Part shown: positions 9,739 to 18,128 of the stretch, piece by piece
Numbering within the stretch: the first letter of the stretch is position 1
Layout of the letters: every line of letters begins with the position of its first letter
NCBI RefSeq assembly: GCF_002967765.1
Contig: NZ_PUHY01000012.1
Span: 868,001-932,000, forward strand
Origin: Blastopirellula marina
GTDB taxonomy: Bacteria; Planctomycetota; Planctomycetia; Pirellulales; Pirellulaceae
Direction: 5' to 3'
Length of the DNA: 64,000 bases
Program-made: the position numbers and the translations under genes
The notes under the pieces: generated by a model
Database searches by the model: none
What the model was told of the DNA's origin: nothing
The model's input: only the letters and a program-made list of their open reading frames with translations

Positions 9739-10500
9739 ATGATCGAGTTGCAAGATATCAGCAAATCCTGGGATGGCGGCCGCAGCTTCGCCGTTAAAAA
9801 CGTTTCGCTGCAAGTTCCGACTGGCAAGGTGCTGGCATTGCTCGGTGGTAGTGGCAGCGGAAAAAGTACCACCGTGAAGATGATCAACCGCCTGATCGAA
9901 CCGACCTCGGGCAGGATCTGGGTCAACGGCGAGGACATCACGCAGCAGGATCCCGTCCAGCTGCGGCGCCGAATCGGTTACGTTTTTCAAAGTATCGGCC
10001 TTTTGCCGCACATGTCGGTGGCTGACAATGTCACGCTCTTGCTAAAGCTCGAAGGGGTGCCCGCTGCCGAGCGGAACGCGATCGCCAATCGCCTGCTCGA
10101 TATGGTTGATCTGCCGTCGGCTACCTATGCCAATCGCCGTCCGAGCGAACTCTCAGGTGGTCAACGACAACGGGTCGGATTCGCTCGGGCACTAGCCGCC
10201 GAGCCGAAAGTCATGTTGCTGGACGAACCGTTTGGAGCGCTCGATCCAGTAACTCGAGATACGCTGCAAATCGAATTTCAGAAGATCCAACGCTCGCTCG
10301 GATTAACAGCCGTGATCGTCACACACGACATGGCCGAGGCACTACTGTTAGCTGATGTAATTGCCGTAATGAACGAAGGAGAAGTGTTGCGAATTGGCTC
10401 TCCGCGCGAACTGCTACAAAACCCTGGCGACGACTATGTCGCTAGGCTCCTAGAAACGCCCCGCCGTCACGGTGAATTGGTCCGAGAACTGAGTGCCTAG
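9739..10500 (+). CDS. Osmoprotectant-type ABC transporter ATPase
   Basis: 253 residues of a quaternary-amine (glycine betaine/choline/carnitine, OpuCA/ProV-type) ABC ATPase. Walker A GGSGSGKST is at 36-44, the Q-loop at FQSIGLLPH, the signature LSGGQ at 138-142, Walker B VMLLDEP at 158-164 and the switch His in IVTHD at about 196. No CBS domains follow, unlike long OpuCA proteins, so ionic-strength sensing by CBS is absent. GGAAG lies 5-9 nt before the ATG. The gene is followed after 114 bp by the fused permease/binding protein, so the two together could form a complete importer. Substrate class is inferred from family similarity. Confidence 0.93.
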   Translation: MIELQDISKSWDGGRSFAVKNVSLQVPTGKVLALLGGSGSGKSTTVKMINRLIEPTSGRIWVNGEDITQQDPVQLRRRIGYVFQSIGLLPHMSVADNVTLLLKLEGVPAAERNAIANRLLDMVDLPSATYANRRPSELSGGQRQRVGFARALAAEPKVMLLDEPFGALDPVTRDTLQIEFQKIQRSLGLTAVIVTHDMAEALLLADVIAVMNEGEVLRIGSPRELLQNPGDDYVARLLETPRRHGELVRELSA

Positions 10501-10614
10501 CTGGTTTGTTCCTCCAGTCACCCTGGTCTTCCCGCCTCGCTTCCACGCTCTAATGCTTCTGTTCCCTAACCTCCTGCTTAGTCGGAAGGACGGGAAAAGA
10601 AATAGGTGTCTGTT

Positions 10615-12177
10615 ATGTTTGCTGCCGATTTTTGGGCTCGTGTGCCGCATCAACTTAGCTTCCTCCCAGATCGCTTGTGGGGACATGTGTTCCTAGCTTT
10701 CTCCTCAATTCTGGCAGGCGTACTCATCAGCATTCCGCTAGGGATCTACTGCTCGCGGCGACCGAAGTTCGAGAAAGTGGCCGTAACAATTGCGAACATC
10801 ATCCAGACGATTCCCGGTATGGCTTTACTGGCTATCATGGTCTTCGCACTCGACCGGACTGGCATGGTTCCAGCATGGATTGCCTTGGTCTTATATAGCA
10901 TTCTGCCGATCTTGCGAAACACAATTGCCGGGATGAAAACGGTTGACCCTGGCTGTTTGGAAGCGGCGGACGGGATTGGGTTGAACAAGTGGCAACGCCT
11001 GCGGATCGTCGAACTTCCCTTGGCTGCTCCAACCATCATCGCCGGCGTCCGAACTGCCTCGGCCTGGGTCGTGGGTGCTGCGACACTGGCGTATCCAGTC
11101 GGGGCAACCAGCTTAGGTGACTACATTTTTGCCGGTCTGCAAACCAGTAATCCGGTTGCGCTAATGGTCGGTTGTGTTTTCTCGGCTGGCTTAGCGCTGC
11201 TCCTTGATGGCATCTTGGGAGGGCTTGAGATTGCGTCGCAGAAACGAAGCTTAACCTGGGCGTTAGGTTCGGTTGGTTGCCTGGTCTTGGTGGCGATCAG
11301 TCCTTTGATGTTGAAAGTGTTTCAGCAGGACAAATTGCTGACGACGACCGATCGAGAGATCGCTTCGAATGACTTCGTCCAGGAGCGGCCGTACGTGATC
11401 GGAGGTAAGCCATTCACGGAGCAATACATTTTGATCGATTATTTGCAAGGCGTTTTGGCAGAAGAGAATCGTGAGACTGCGGTGAAATCAGGCTTGGGTT
11501 CGACCGTCGTATTGGATGCCTTGGAACGCGGCGATATTGATTGCTACGTCGACTACACGGGGACGTTGTGGGCAACGGAAATGCAGCGAACCGATAACGT
11601 TTCGACTGCCGAAATGATGATCGATATTGGAACTTATTTGAAAGAGGGTAGTGGTGTCTTGAACCTGGGACCACTCGGTTTCCGCAACGACTATGTTTTC
11701 GCGATGCGAAAAGAACAAGCCGACGAACTGGGTATCCAATCGATAGGGGATTTGGTCCCTCATGCCGACAAGCTGACGGCGGCCTGTGAGATTGAGTTCT
11801 GGTCACGACCGGAATGGGCCAACGTCCAGTCGAAGTATGGTCTCCAGTTTGGTAATACCAAATCGATGGATGCGAATTTGATGTACGGAGCGTTAACTCG
11901 CGGAGACGCCGATGTGATTGTGGCTTACCGCACAGACGGCCGCTTGGCCTCCGGAGAAATCGTGGAACTCGCGGATCCGCAATTCGCGTTGCCGCCTTAC
12001 GATGCCGTGTTACTGATCTCCCCCCGACTGGCCAAAGACCGAGCGGCCACCGAAAAACTACGAAATCTGGTCAACACGATCTCGACCGAGAAAATGCGTA
12101 AAGCCAATGGTACGGTCGACATCGATAAGAAGCCGATCCCGGAAGCGGTTAAAGTTCTGAACAGTCAAGCCTCGTAG
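10615..12177 (+). CDS. Fused ABC permease and substrate-binding protein (osmoprotectant type)
   Basis: 520 residues. Residues 1 to about 215 form a BPD-transport permease domain with five or more membrane segments and the EAA-type loop (GCLEAADGIGLNKWQRLRI). A further hydrophobic stretch (LGSVGCLVLVAISPLML) leads into a C-terminal periplasmic substrate-binding domain of the OpuAC/QAT family (YVIGGKPFTEQYIL, then LERGDIDCYVDYTGTLW, then FRNDYVFAMRKEQADELG). Such permease-SBP fusions are known among betaine/choline transporters (BusAB/OpuABC). The ATG at 10615 is chosen because AGGTG lies 6 nt upstream; a GTG at 10606 is also in frame. With the preceding ATPase it makes a two-gene importer that needs no separate binding protein. 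Confidence 0.92.
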   Translation: MFAADFWARVPHQLSFLPDRLWGHVFLAFSSILAGVLISIPLGIYCSRRPKFEKVAVTIANIIQTIPGMALLAIMVFALDRTGMVPAWIALVLYSILPILRNTIAGMKTVDPGCLEAADGIGLNKWQRLRIVELPLAAPTIIAGVRTASAWVVGAATLAYPVGATSLGDYIFAGLQTSNPVALMVGCVFSAGLALLLDGILGGLEIASQKRSLTWALGSVGCLVLVAISPLMLKVFQQDKLLTTTDREIASNDFVQERPYVIGGKPFTEQYILIDYLQGVLAEENRETAVKSGLGSTVVLDALERGDIDCYVDYTGTLWATEMQRTDNVSTAEMMIDIGTYLKEGSGVLNLGPLGFRNDYVFAMRKEQADELGIQSIGDLVPHADKLTAACEIEFWSRPEWANVQSKYGLQFGNTKSMDANLMYGALTRGDADVIVAYRTDGRLASGEIVELADPQFALPPYDAVLLISPRLAKDRAATEKLRNLVNTISTEKMRKANGTVDIDKKPIPEAVKVLNSQAS

Positions 12178-12316
12178 GCTGGTATCGGTCGCGGGGATCT
12201 CAGGGCACAATAAGCTCTTTGGAAGAAGGATTCGCCACACAGTATTCCAACAGCGCAAGGCGGCTTGGTGGCAAATCCTTCTTCTCTCTCTCAACTCTCC
12301 ATCGAGAAGAGCCGCT

Positions 12317-13108
12317 TTGCCGTACTCTGACGCCGTCGATTGCTACGACTATCCCCAGTATTGGGACCTTTCATTCCGGGATGAAACGCCTATGGAATGT
12401 GACTTCTTCGAGTCGGCGTTCAAGCAGTTTGGGGAAGGACAATTTCGCCGTGTATTGGACATCGGTTGTGGTGGCGGTCGAAATGTGGTCGAGATGGCGG
12501 CTCGTGGTTACGACGTGCTCGGGCTTGATAACAACGAGAAGTCGCTTAAGTATCTTGAGAAGCGTCTTAAGCGTCGCGACTTGGGGGCTGAGATTCTGAC
12601 CGCTGACATGGCGAATTTCACGCTCGACAAACCGATCGATGCGGCCCTTTGCACATTTAATACATTCCGGCACCTAGTAAGTGAGAACGACGCACTCAGT
12701 CATTTGCGAAGCGTGGCAAAGGCGCTTCGCCCAGGCGGACTTTACATTCTCGGTTTTCATATCATTCCCCTCGATGCCGATCCCGAGTGCCATGAACGTT
12801 GGACCGCGCAACATGGCAAGACGAAGGTCACCACCACGTTGAAAGTCGTTCGCTTCAGTCGTGCCGAACGTCGCGAGATCTTGCGGTTCAACCTGCATAT
12901 CCGAAAGGGTGATGAGGTGCTGCGACTTAAGACCGAGTACCCATATCGTTTGTATACGGGAGACGAGTTCCGCAAGCTGCTTCGAAAGGTGCCAGAGCTT
13001 GAGATCCGCGAAGTCTACGACTTCTGGTATGAGATCGATCACCCGGTTCCATTTGATCACGAGTTAAGCGACGCGGTCTTCGTGCTGCAGAAGAAAGTGG
13101 ATGCGTAA
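12317..13108 (+). CDS. Class I SAM-dependent methyltransferase
   Basis: 263 residues with the Rossmann-type SAM site VLDIGCGGGRNVVEMA (motif I), acidic VLGLDNNEKSL (motif II) and a post-motif LRPGGLYILGFHII. The target is unknown. The first conserved residues (YSDAVDCYDYPQYWDLSF) lie directly after a TTG codon at 12317, and no ATG or GTG is available before them; AGAAGAG stands a few bases upstream, so a TTG start is proposed. The next ATG (12392) would remove the conserved start of the domain. The gene stands alone between the transporter and a terminator shared with the convergent prenyltransferase-repeat gene. Confidence 0.85.
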   Translation: MPYSDAVDCYDYPQYWDLSFRDETPMECDFFESAFKQFGEGQFRRVLDIGCGGGRNVVEMAARGYDVLGLDNNEKSLKYLEKRLKRRDLGAEILTADMANFTLDKPIDAALCTFNTFRHLVSENDALSHLRSVAKALRPGGLYILGFHIIPLDADPECHERWTAQHGKTKVTTTLKVVRFSRAERREILRFNLHIRKGDEVLRLKTEYPYRLYTGDEFRKLLRKVPELEIREVYDFWYEIDHPVPFDHELSDAVFVLQKKVDA

Positions 13109-13163
13109 CGCTCTGGTGTAAGATTCTTGTTCGCATCAAAGCGGATAACGGTAAGTACATAGA

Positions 13164-13195
13164 AAAAGCCGCCGTAATGTATCACGGCGGCTTTT
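13164..13195. terminator. Bidirectional intrinsic terminator
   Basis: A 12-bp perfect inverted repeat, AAAAGCCGCCGT (13164-13175) and ACGGCGGCTTTT (13184-13195), with an 8-nt loop and A/T tracts on both sides. It lies between the convergent stops of the methyltransferase (13108) and the prenyltransferase-repeat gene (13222) and suits both. Confidence 0.88.
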
Positions 13196-13221
13196 CATAT
13201 TTCGTTGGCCTTTACACCAAA

Positions 13222-14346
13222 TTATTTGTCGTCTTTTTGCAGGTGAGCCAGGGCCAGCAATGTGTAGCCGGTCACCAGGTTGGGATCACCTTCCATCCAG
13301 CGTTCCGCATCGTTCACCCAGCTGCCGTTTTCTTTCTGGACGCTGATCAGTTGATCGGTGAACTCCGTTCGCCAGTCGTGCTTGGTGCCGTCTGCAGTGA
13401 CGAAGGTGTCTTCGCCGTACGCATCCAGAGCTTTGGCAACCGTCTGGTAATAGTAGTAAAGGCCCGTCTCGCCCATGCCTGGGTTTTGCTTGGTGTCGTA
13501 GTTCTTGGCCAGCCAGGCGATTGCCGCTTTGACGCGTTCGTCATCTTTATCGACGCCAGCGTAGATCATGCTCTTCAGGCCAGCGTAGGTCATCGAACCG
13601 TAGCTTCTTAGACCGCCGTTTTCGGTCGGACCAGCTTGGCTGTTACCACCAGCTGCGATCGTGTAGTAGAAGCCACCATCCGGGTTCTTCGGAGCGAACT
13701 CGAATTGGTTGTGTGGCGACTCTAAGTTTTGGCAACGGCTGACGAAAATCAGCGCCTTTTGCATGGCTGGATCGTCGGCGCTGGTGCCGCTGGCCTTCAA
13801 TGCTTCCATCAGGAAGGTGGTATTCGACATATCAGGGCGCGAGTGACCACCGTAGCCAGCACCACCGTAGAATGGATCGTCCTCGCTCTTGTCTTCCTTT
13901 TCGTCCCACTGCAGACCTTTGAGAAATGCATTGGCGTTTGCAATCAGTTCGTCGTACTGACCATCTTTGTTGGCAGCGCTGAAGGCCAAAAGGGAGAGGC
14001 ACGTTTCATAGTTGCGGTGTCGGGTACCTTCAACATATATCCCACCATCTGGCTTCACATGCTTTTCCATCGCATCCAAAGCCTTCTTCACGGCGGGATC
14101 CAAGGTGGTGCGGCCATGTTCCAATAGACCCAACGTACAGATCGCAGTGACGCCGATGCCGGTGTTGCTACTGAACGTACCGTCGGCGGCTTGTCCTTGG
14201 TTGGTCAGAAAGTTAACAGCCTTCTGGACTGATTTTTCGTAGGCGGAGTTATCGGCAGCTTGCAGAGCAGCCGGAGCGAGTAAAAGCGAAGCAACCAGCA
14301 TCGCGGTGCATAGGGAGCGGAAAGGGCTTACGAGCAACTGAGACAT
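13222..14346 (-). CDS. Secreted prenyltransferase/squalene-cyclase-repeat protein
   Basis: 374 residues with a signal peptide (about 1-31, ending ALQAAD). The mature part is an alpha/alpha-barrel-type array of prenyltransferase/squalene-oxidase repeats, visible as repeated helices with QG/NG turns ([50 protein letters not shown]). The DxDD catalytic motif of class II terpene cyclases is not seen, so terpene cyclisation is not supported. Secreted proteins of this sort are common in Planctomycetes and have no assigned function. GAGG lies about 8 nt before the ATG. It ends at the terminator shared with the methyltransferase gene. Confidence 0.82.
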   Translation of the reverse strand: MSQLLVSPFRSLCTAMLVASLLLAPAALQAADNSAYEKSVQKAVNFLTNQGQAADGTFSSNTGIGVTAICTLGLLEHGRTTLDPAVKKALDAMEKHVKPDGGIYVEGTRHRNYETCLSLLAFSAANKDGQYDELIANANAFLKGLQWDEKEDKSEDDPFYGGAGYGGHSRPDMSNTTFLMEALKASGTSADDPAMQKALIFVSRCQNLESPHNQFEFAPKNPDGGFYYTIAAGGNSQAGPTENGGLRSYGSMTYAGLKSMIYAGVDKDDERVKAAIAWLAKNYDTKQNPGMGETGLYYYYQTVAKALDAYGEDTFVTADGTKHDWRTEFTDQLISVQKENGSWVNDAERWMEGDPNLVTGYTLLALAHLQKDDK

Positions 14347-14708
14347 GAACGAATCCTCATTCTCTAAGGGGGACCAAAATCAACGCGGATGACACAGCCA
14401 GTGGTCATCGGGCGGATTGCTAGGTGCTCGTGGCTACTGGGATGCAGAAGCGGATCGACCGCGCGGAGGTCAATAGATACAACCCCGATCCCAATTTGGC
14501 ACCGTTGCGAAGCCCAGGGCGAATCATAATATTCACCATGAAACCAAGCACTGGACCCAATATTGTAGAGCGCCGAATCGAATTGGGCCAACCGGCACGA
14601 CCGAGATTCAGGGCGTCCGGTGCCTGGTGAAAGCATCCTCAATAGAGGGGGTTGAGCGCTAAACCTCTAAGACAAGGGGATTTAGCGAGATGCCAACACT
14701 TTCCACTG
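14347..14708. other. Gene-free region, 362 bp
   Basis: No convincing gene or RNA. One inverted repeat is visible, CGCTAAA at 14657-14663 and TTTAGCG at 14681-14687 with a 17-nt loop, just downstream of groES; it lacks a T-run and is only a weak candidate for a groES terminator. Confidence 0.4.
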
Positions 14709-14996
14709 TTAACTGCGAATCGCCAAGATGTCCCCTTCGGCCATGATCAGCAGTTCTTCACCTTCGACCTTGATTTCGGTACCAGCCCAGCCGCTGAAGA
14801 AGACTTGATCCCCTTCTTTCACCGAAAGGGGGGATTTGGTGCCATCCTTCAAGACGTGACCATCGCCGACGCTGAGAACGCGGCCCTGTTTCATCTTCTC
14901 TTGAGCACTGCCAGGCAAGACGATGCCGCCGGCTGTGGTTTCTTCCGATTCCATCCGCCGGACGACCACATTAGCTCCCAGGGGAACAACTTTCAT
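14709..14996 (-). CDS. groES: Co-chaperonin GroES
   Basis: 95 residues with the GroES beta-barrel and mobile loop: MKVVPLGANVVVRRME, then TTAGGIVLPGSAQEK (mobile loop with the IVLP hydrophobic contact for GroEL), then VLSVGDGHV and GDQVFFSGWAGTEIKVEGEE, ending EGDILAI. It caps the GroEL ring in ATP-dependent protein folding in the cytoplasm. No groEL gene is adjacent on either side, so this is a solitary groES, a situation known from organisms with several chaperonin copies. A candidate sigma-70-like promoter lies 67-95 nt upstream of the start codon. No complete CIRCE operator was found. Confidence 0.96.
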   Translation of the reverse strand: MKVVPLGANVVVRRMESEETTAGGIVLPGSAQEKMKQGRVLSVGDGHVLKDGTKSPLSVKEGDQVFFSGWAGTEIKVEGEELLIMAEGDILAIRS

Positions 14997-15062
14997 ACTT
15001 GCTTCAGCTCCAGAGACAGAAAATCAAGGGACATTCGGAATAACAAGGTTTCCGGAAGAATG

Positions 15063-15091
15063 ATTCTGACATCCCGGTGCCTAGCTTTCAA
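15063..15091 (-). promoter_or_regulatory. Candidate promoter of groES
   Basis: On the minus strand TTGAAA (15091-15086), a 17-nt spacer, then CAGAAT (15068-15063). The -35 matches 5 of 6 and the -10 matches 4 of 6 of the sigma-70 consensus. It would give a leader of about 60 nt before the groES ATG at 14996. Confidence 0.4.
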
Positions 15092-15223
15092 GAACTGACG
15101 AATCACAGAATGTAGATGGTTGGCCCATTACGGGGGGTGATTGTTCGGTTTAGGGGGTTCCGGCAGAAGAAAGTGCTAGCAAATGAAAGACTTTCGACCG
15201 CTTTATGGGATCCTGCCATCGAG

Positions 15224-15541
15224 TTATCGATTCATCGCAACCGTGACCGCAATGCTAAGCCAAATGCCGACTGCAGCAATTCCGATGAGGATCGGAGCCA
15301 CGATCTTTACCATCATTGGCAGCGATGTTTGAAACAGCGAAATACTGATTCCGTAGGCCATTCCTCCTAATCCGCCCCCGATTGCGCCACCAAAGGCGAC
15401 CAAAATCAACGGCCAACCGCACAAGAAGTGGGCCCAAATCGGGACGGGGACTTTATTCGCTGGTCCCATTGAGAATGTTCCTTGCTGAAGGGAGAGAGCC
15501 AAATGTTCCTCATGTTGCCGTATCATGGTCCGTGAAGACAT
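15224..15541 (-). CDS. Small membrane protein with glycine-zipper segment, unknown function
   Basis: 105 residues from the ATG at 15541, or 81 from the ATG at 15469 (MGPANKVPVPIWAHF), which has AAGGA 9 nt upstream and may be the true start. Two membrane segments are clear: LILVAFGGAIGGGLGGMAYG, a glycine-zipper-like helix, and a C-terminal IVAPILIGIAAVGIWLSIAV. No catalytic motif is seen. I do not recognise a named family. It lies on the same strand as the downstream groES and the upstream DNA glycosylase, 45 bp after the stop of the latter. Confidence 0.7.
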   Translation of the reverse strand: MSSRTMIRQHEEHLALSLQQGTFSMGPANKVPVPIWAHFLCGWPLILVAFGGAIGGGLGGMAYGISISLFQTSLPMMVKIVAPILIGIAAVGIWLSIAVTVAMNR

Positions 15542-15594
15542 CGTTGCCAAGACAAAAATTGGGGTTTCGTGTTTTTGTCCTCACGATTTGGCAG

Positions 15595-16290
15595 TTAGAT
15601 CGGCTCTTGGATCCCTGATTCTGGCAAATAACACTCCAGCGGGCAGCCTTGGCACTTAGGTGTCTTGCGACAGAACTCGTTGCCGGTACGAACGATGAGG
15701 GCATGGAATTCGTTGTAGTGCTCGACCTCAGCGGGAACTTCGTTGACAAAATGTTCCTGAATCTGATGGTAGTCTGCCTCCCATTCGATCCAGCCATGCC
15801 GTTTTAGAATCCGGGCCGTATAGGCGTCGACCACGAAAGTCTTTAGGTTTCCGGCGTATAGCAGGATTGAGTCGGCGGTCTCTGGGCCAATGCCGTTGAT
15901 TGCCAACAGTTCTTCGCGCAGTGTGGAAACATCGTGGCTGAACATCCACTCAAGGTCACCGTCGTACTTCGACATAACATGACTGACCAGGTTATGCAGC
16001 CGCTTCGCCTTGAGGCGGTAATAACCCGAAGGGCGAATGATCTCGGCGAGCTCTTCGACCCGCGTCGTATCCAGGCGGCCAAGATGAACCAAGTCGGCAT
16101 CTTTAAGATTGGCGATTGCCTTCTCGACATTCTTCCACGAGGTATTCTGCGTCAGGACTGCCCCGATCATGATCTCCAGTGGCGATTCTCCTGGCCACCA
16201 ATCTTGCGGGCCGTAATGCTCGAGCATTTTCTCGAAGACGGTGTTCAGCGAAACGTTCGAGTCAGTCAACGGTGAAGTCCTAGGCAGCAT
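15595..16290 (-). CDS. Endonuclease III-like HhH-GPD DNA glycosylase with Fe-S motif
   Basis: 231 residues. The HhH-GPD fold is marked by LTQNTSWKNVEKAI (residues 46-60), the helix-hairpin-helix AINGIGPETADSIL (130-143) and the catalytic Asp in TFVVDAYTARIL (Asp155). Cysteines 207, 213, 216 and 220 probably ligate a 4Fe-4S cluster, though the spacing (5, 2 and 3 residues between) differs from the C-X6-C-X2-C-X5-C of E. coli Nth. The position of the Nth catalytic lysine in the hairpin is Glu137 here, so a base-excision glycosylase without classical Nth lyase chemistry is likely. Its base specificity is unknown. No strong Shine-Dalgarno precedes the ATG. Confidence 0.9.
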   Translation of the reverse strand: MLPRTSPLTDSNVSLNTVFEKMLEHYGPQDWWPGESPLEIMIGAVLTQNTSWKNVEKAIANLKDADLVHLGRLDTTRVEELAEIIRPSGYYRLKAKRLHNLVSHVMSKYDGDLEWMFSHDVSTLREELLAINGIGPETADSILLYAGNLKTFVVDAYTARILKRHGWIEWEADYHQIQEHFVNEVPAEVEHYNEFHALIVRTGNEFCRKTPKCQGCPLECYLPESGIQEPI

Positions 16291-16435
16291 GAATGAGGAG
16301 ATGAGTGTCCGGTCGTAACAGTTGTTCCAGTCAGGGGCTTAGGAATCAAGTCCCAGCCGGGCAAGTTCCGACTCGTATTAAATGACCTAAGCTCTCTCTC
16401 TGAACGCATCAAGATCGTCAGTAAAGCAATTCTCC

Positions 16436-17176
16436 ATGCCGGCAACGGAAGTGGAACTCGAACAACTCCCGATGAACTATTGGCAGGCCACTTCACGCCC
16501 GCTGACTAGTTTGATCTTTGTGCTGCCAATGTTGGCAATTTACGAAACGGGCATCTTGCTGCTGGGGCCCGAAGCGATTCGCAATGGAGTCGACGTCTGG
16601 CTACGGCAGTTTCTGGGCCTGATGGGACTTGGTCAATACTTTCTGTTGCCGGTCCTGACGATCGCCATTCTTTTGGCGTGGCATCACTTGAAAGAATACC
16701 CCTGGCAGTTCAAGCCGACCAATCTTCCGTTGATGGCGGCGGAGTCGATGGTGCTCGGTTTGTTTCTCTTGTGTCTGGCCCACTTCCAAGCGTCGGTGAT
16801 GAAGATGGAAGTAGTCGCTGCCGCCACCTCAGGCCAAGTCGACATGACCACCAAGCATGTGGTCGCCTATTTTGGAGCAGGTATCTACGAGGAACTGCTG
16901 TTCCGCTTGATGTTGATCCCAGTGCTGATTCTATTCATTCAGGGGTTTGCATTCCCAAAGGTGGTCGCCACGTTCGCAGCGATGATGATCAGCAGCTTGA
17001 TCTTTGCGGCGGCCCACTACAACTTCTTCGTTTCTGGCGGCGACTCGATCGATGCCTATTCGTTTCTCTTTCGCCTCTCTGCCGGGCTGATCTTCGCCTC
17101 GATCTTCGCCCTCCGCGGCTTCGGCATCGCCGCCGGCTCGCACGCGATGTACGACGTGCTAGTCGCTTTCTCTTAA
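16436..17176 (+). CDS. CPBP-family (CAAX/Abi) intramembrane metalloprotease
   Basis: 246 residues with about six membrane segments. The three motifs of the CPBP/Rce1 family are present: EELLFR with Glu152, Glu153 and Arg157; a second-motif His194 in AAAHYNFF; and a third-motif His236 in AGSHAMYD. These glutamate and histidine residues form the intramembrane active site of glutamate-type proteases such as Rce1. Bacterial members act in bacteriocin self-immunity, membrane-protein processing or unknown roles. The first segment begins at about residue 22. No strong Shine-Dalgarno precedes ATG 16436, and ATG 16472 is an alternative. It directly precedes the tandem membrane-anchored array. Confidence 0.9.
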   Translation: MPATEVELEQLPMNYWQATSRPLTSLIFVLPMLAIYETGILLLGPEAIRNGVDVWLRQFLGLMGLGQYFLLPVLTIAILLAWHHLKEYPWQFKPTNLPLMAAESMVLGLFLLCLAHFQASVMKMEVVAAATSGQVDMTTKHVVAYFGAGIYEELLFRLMLIPVLILFIQGFAFPKVVATFAAMMISSLIFAAAHYNFFVSGGDSIDAYSFLFRLSAGLIFASIFALRGFGIAAGSHAMYDVLVAFS

Positions 17177-17252
17177 CGAAAACCCTCGCCGGCAATTGAC
17201 GTGCATTTCCTCCAAACGCTCGATATAACAGGTCGGAAGGAAGAGGAATGCT

Positions 17253-18128
17253 ATGTCGGAATCAGAAGAACCTGCTAAACGGACCGGTCGTTGGCCGCTA
17301 AGTGTTGGGACATTCTTGGCGTCGTTTTTGTTGCTGGCGTTGCTGCTGGGATGGTGGGCAGACCATCAGCGTCTCGCGAATGAATTGGTGGATGCCAAGC
17401 TCGATCGAGAGGTGAAATCGCGGCAGATCCAGCGGCTGCGGGAGGATCGTTTCGATGCTAGATTCCAAGCCTTCAGCAGTTTCTCTTGGGAAACATTTGA
17501 GTCGAAGTGGACACCTGATACGTACGTCGTAGCGGTTGAGGAAAATCGAGATCGTGATGCATTACCCGCTTTGAGCAACGCCTTGTTTCTATCCGAGGAG
17601 GCTAGCCTCGATGCCGTGGTTGAACGTTTGATCCCGAAGGTTCTTTCGCCTTCGCCTCAGGTAAGGTTCAATGCACTCGCAACGCTTGTAGCCCAGTATA
17701 GACCCCGTTCAAGTCGGATGGAAAAACATACGCAGAATCTTACCGACGTCATCTTGGTTCAGTTGCGCGAGTCAAAGGACAATGTTGAGGAAGTCAAAAC
17801 GGTACTTGACGCTTTGAAATCGATCGGTGCGAATCCGTCTCAAGCTGCCATCGATGAAGTTGCGAAAATCATGAACGACGGCCACCACCCGTTGGCGGTG
17901 CTGGCGACCTTGACGGCGGGCAAGATGGATGTTTCGCTGAAAGTGGGGCCACGTTTAATCGCCTTGATTGATCAAAAACACGAAGATTGGGCATTGGCCG
18001 CGAAGCATCTACACGAGCATTTTCCCAAGGCCGAGGCGTACGAATACCTGAAGTCGAAGTATCGCGAGCCGAAGTTCGGGCCGAACCAACTGACCTTGAT
18101 CGAGGCAATGAATGAAATCGAGTGGTAG
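17253..18128 (+). CDS. Array gene a1: membrane-anchored HEAT-like helical protein (single-chain form)
   Basis: 291 residues. A basic N-terminus precedes a membrane segment at about 14-35 that ends in LLGWWADH, resembling the short membrane motif found at the N-terminus of many Planctomycetes proteins. A charged region with RQIQRLRED follows. Motif 1 (KWTPDTYV, 85-92) and motif 2 (LSEEASL, 113-119) match positions seen in the A-type proteins further on. The C-terminal part (SIGANPSQAAIDEVAKIM, then LKVGPRLIALIDQKHEDW) matches the C-terminal module of the B-type proteins. No enzyme motif is visible. AAGGAAGAGGA gives a strong ribosome site before ATG 17253. First of eleven related genes; function unknown. 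Confidence 0.85.
   Translation: MSESEEPAKRTGRWPLSVGTFLASFLLLALLLGWWADHQRLANELVDAKLDREVKSRQIQRLREDRFDARFQAFSSFSWETFESKWTPDTYVVAVEENRDRDALPALSNALFLSEEASLDAVVERLIPKVLSPSPQVRFNALATLVAQYRPRSSRMEKHTQNLTDVILVQLRESKDNVEEVKTVLDALKSIGANPSQAAIDEVAKIMNDGHHPLAVLATLTAGKMDVSLKVGPRLIALIDQKHEDWALAAKHLHEHFPKAEAYEYLKSKYREPKFGPNQLTLIEAMNEIEW

Noticed and set aside
15170-15190. A GTGCTAGCA-like sequence upstream of groES resembling half of a CIRCE operator
   Set aside because: CIRCE needs TTAGCACTC and GAGTGCTAA nine bases apart; only one imperfect half is present, and it is about 180 nt from the start codon.
17190-17240. TTGACG ... TATAAC upstream of array gene a1 as a promoter
   Set aside because: The spacing is 22 nt, too long for a sigma-70-type promoter, and no better -35 box suits the TATAAC.
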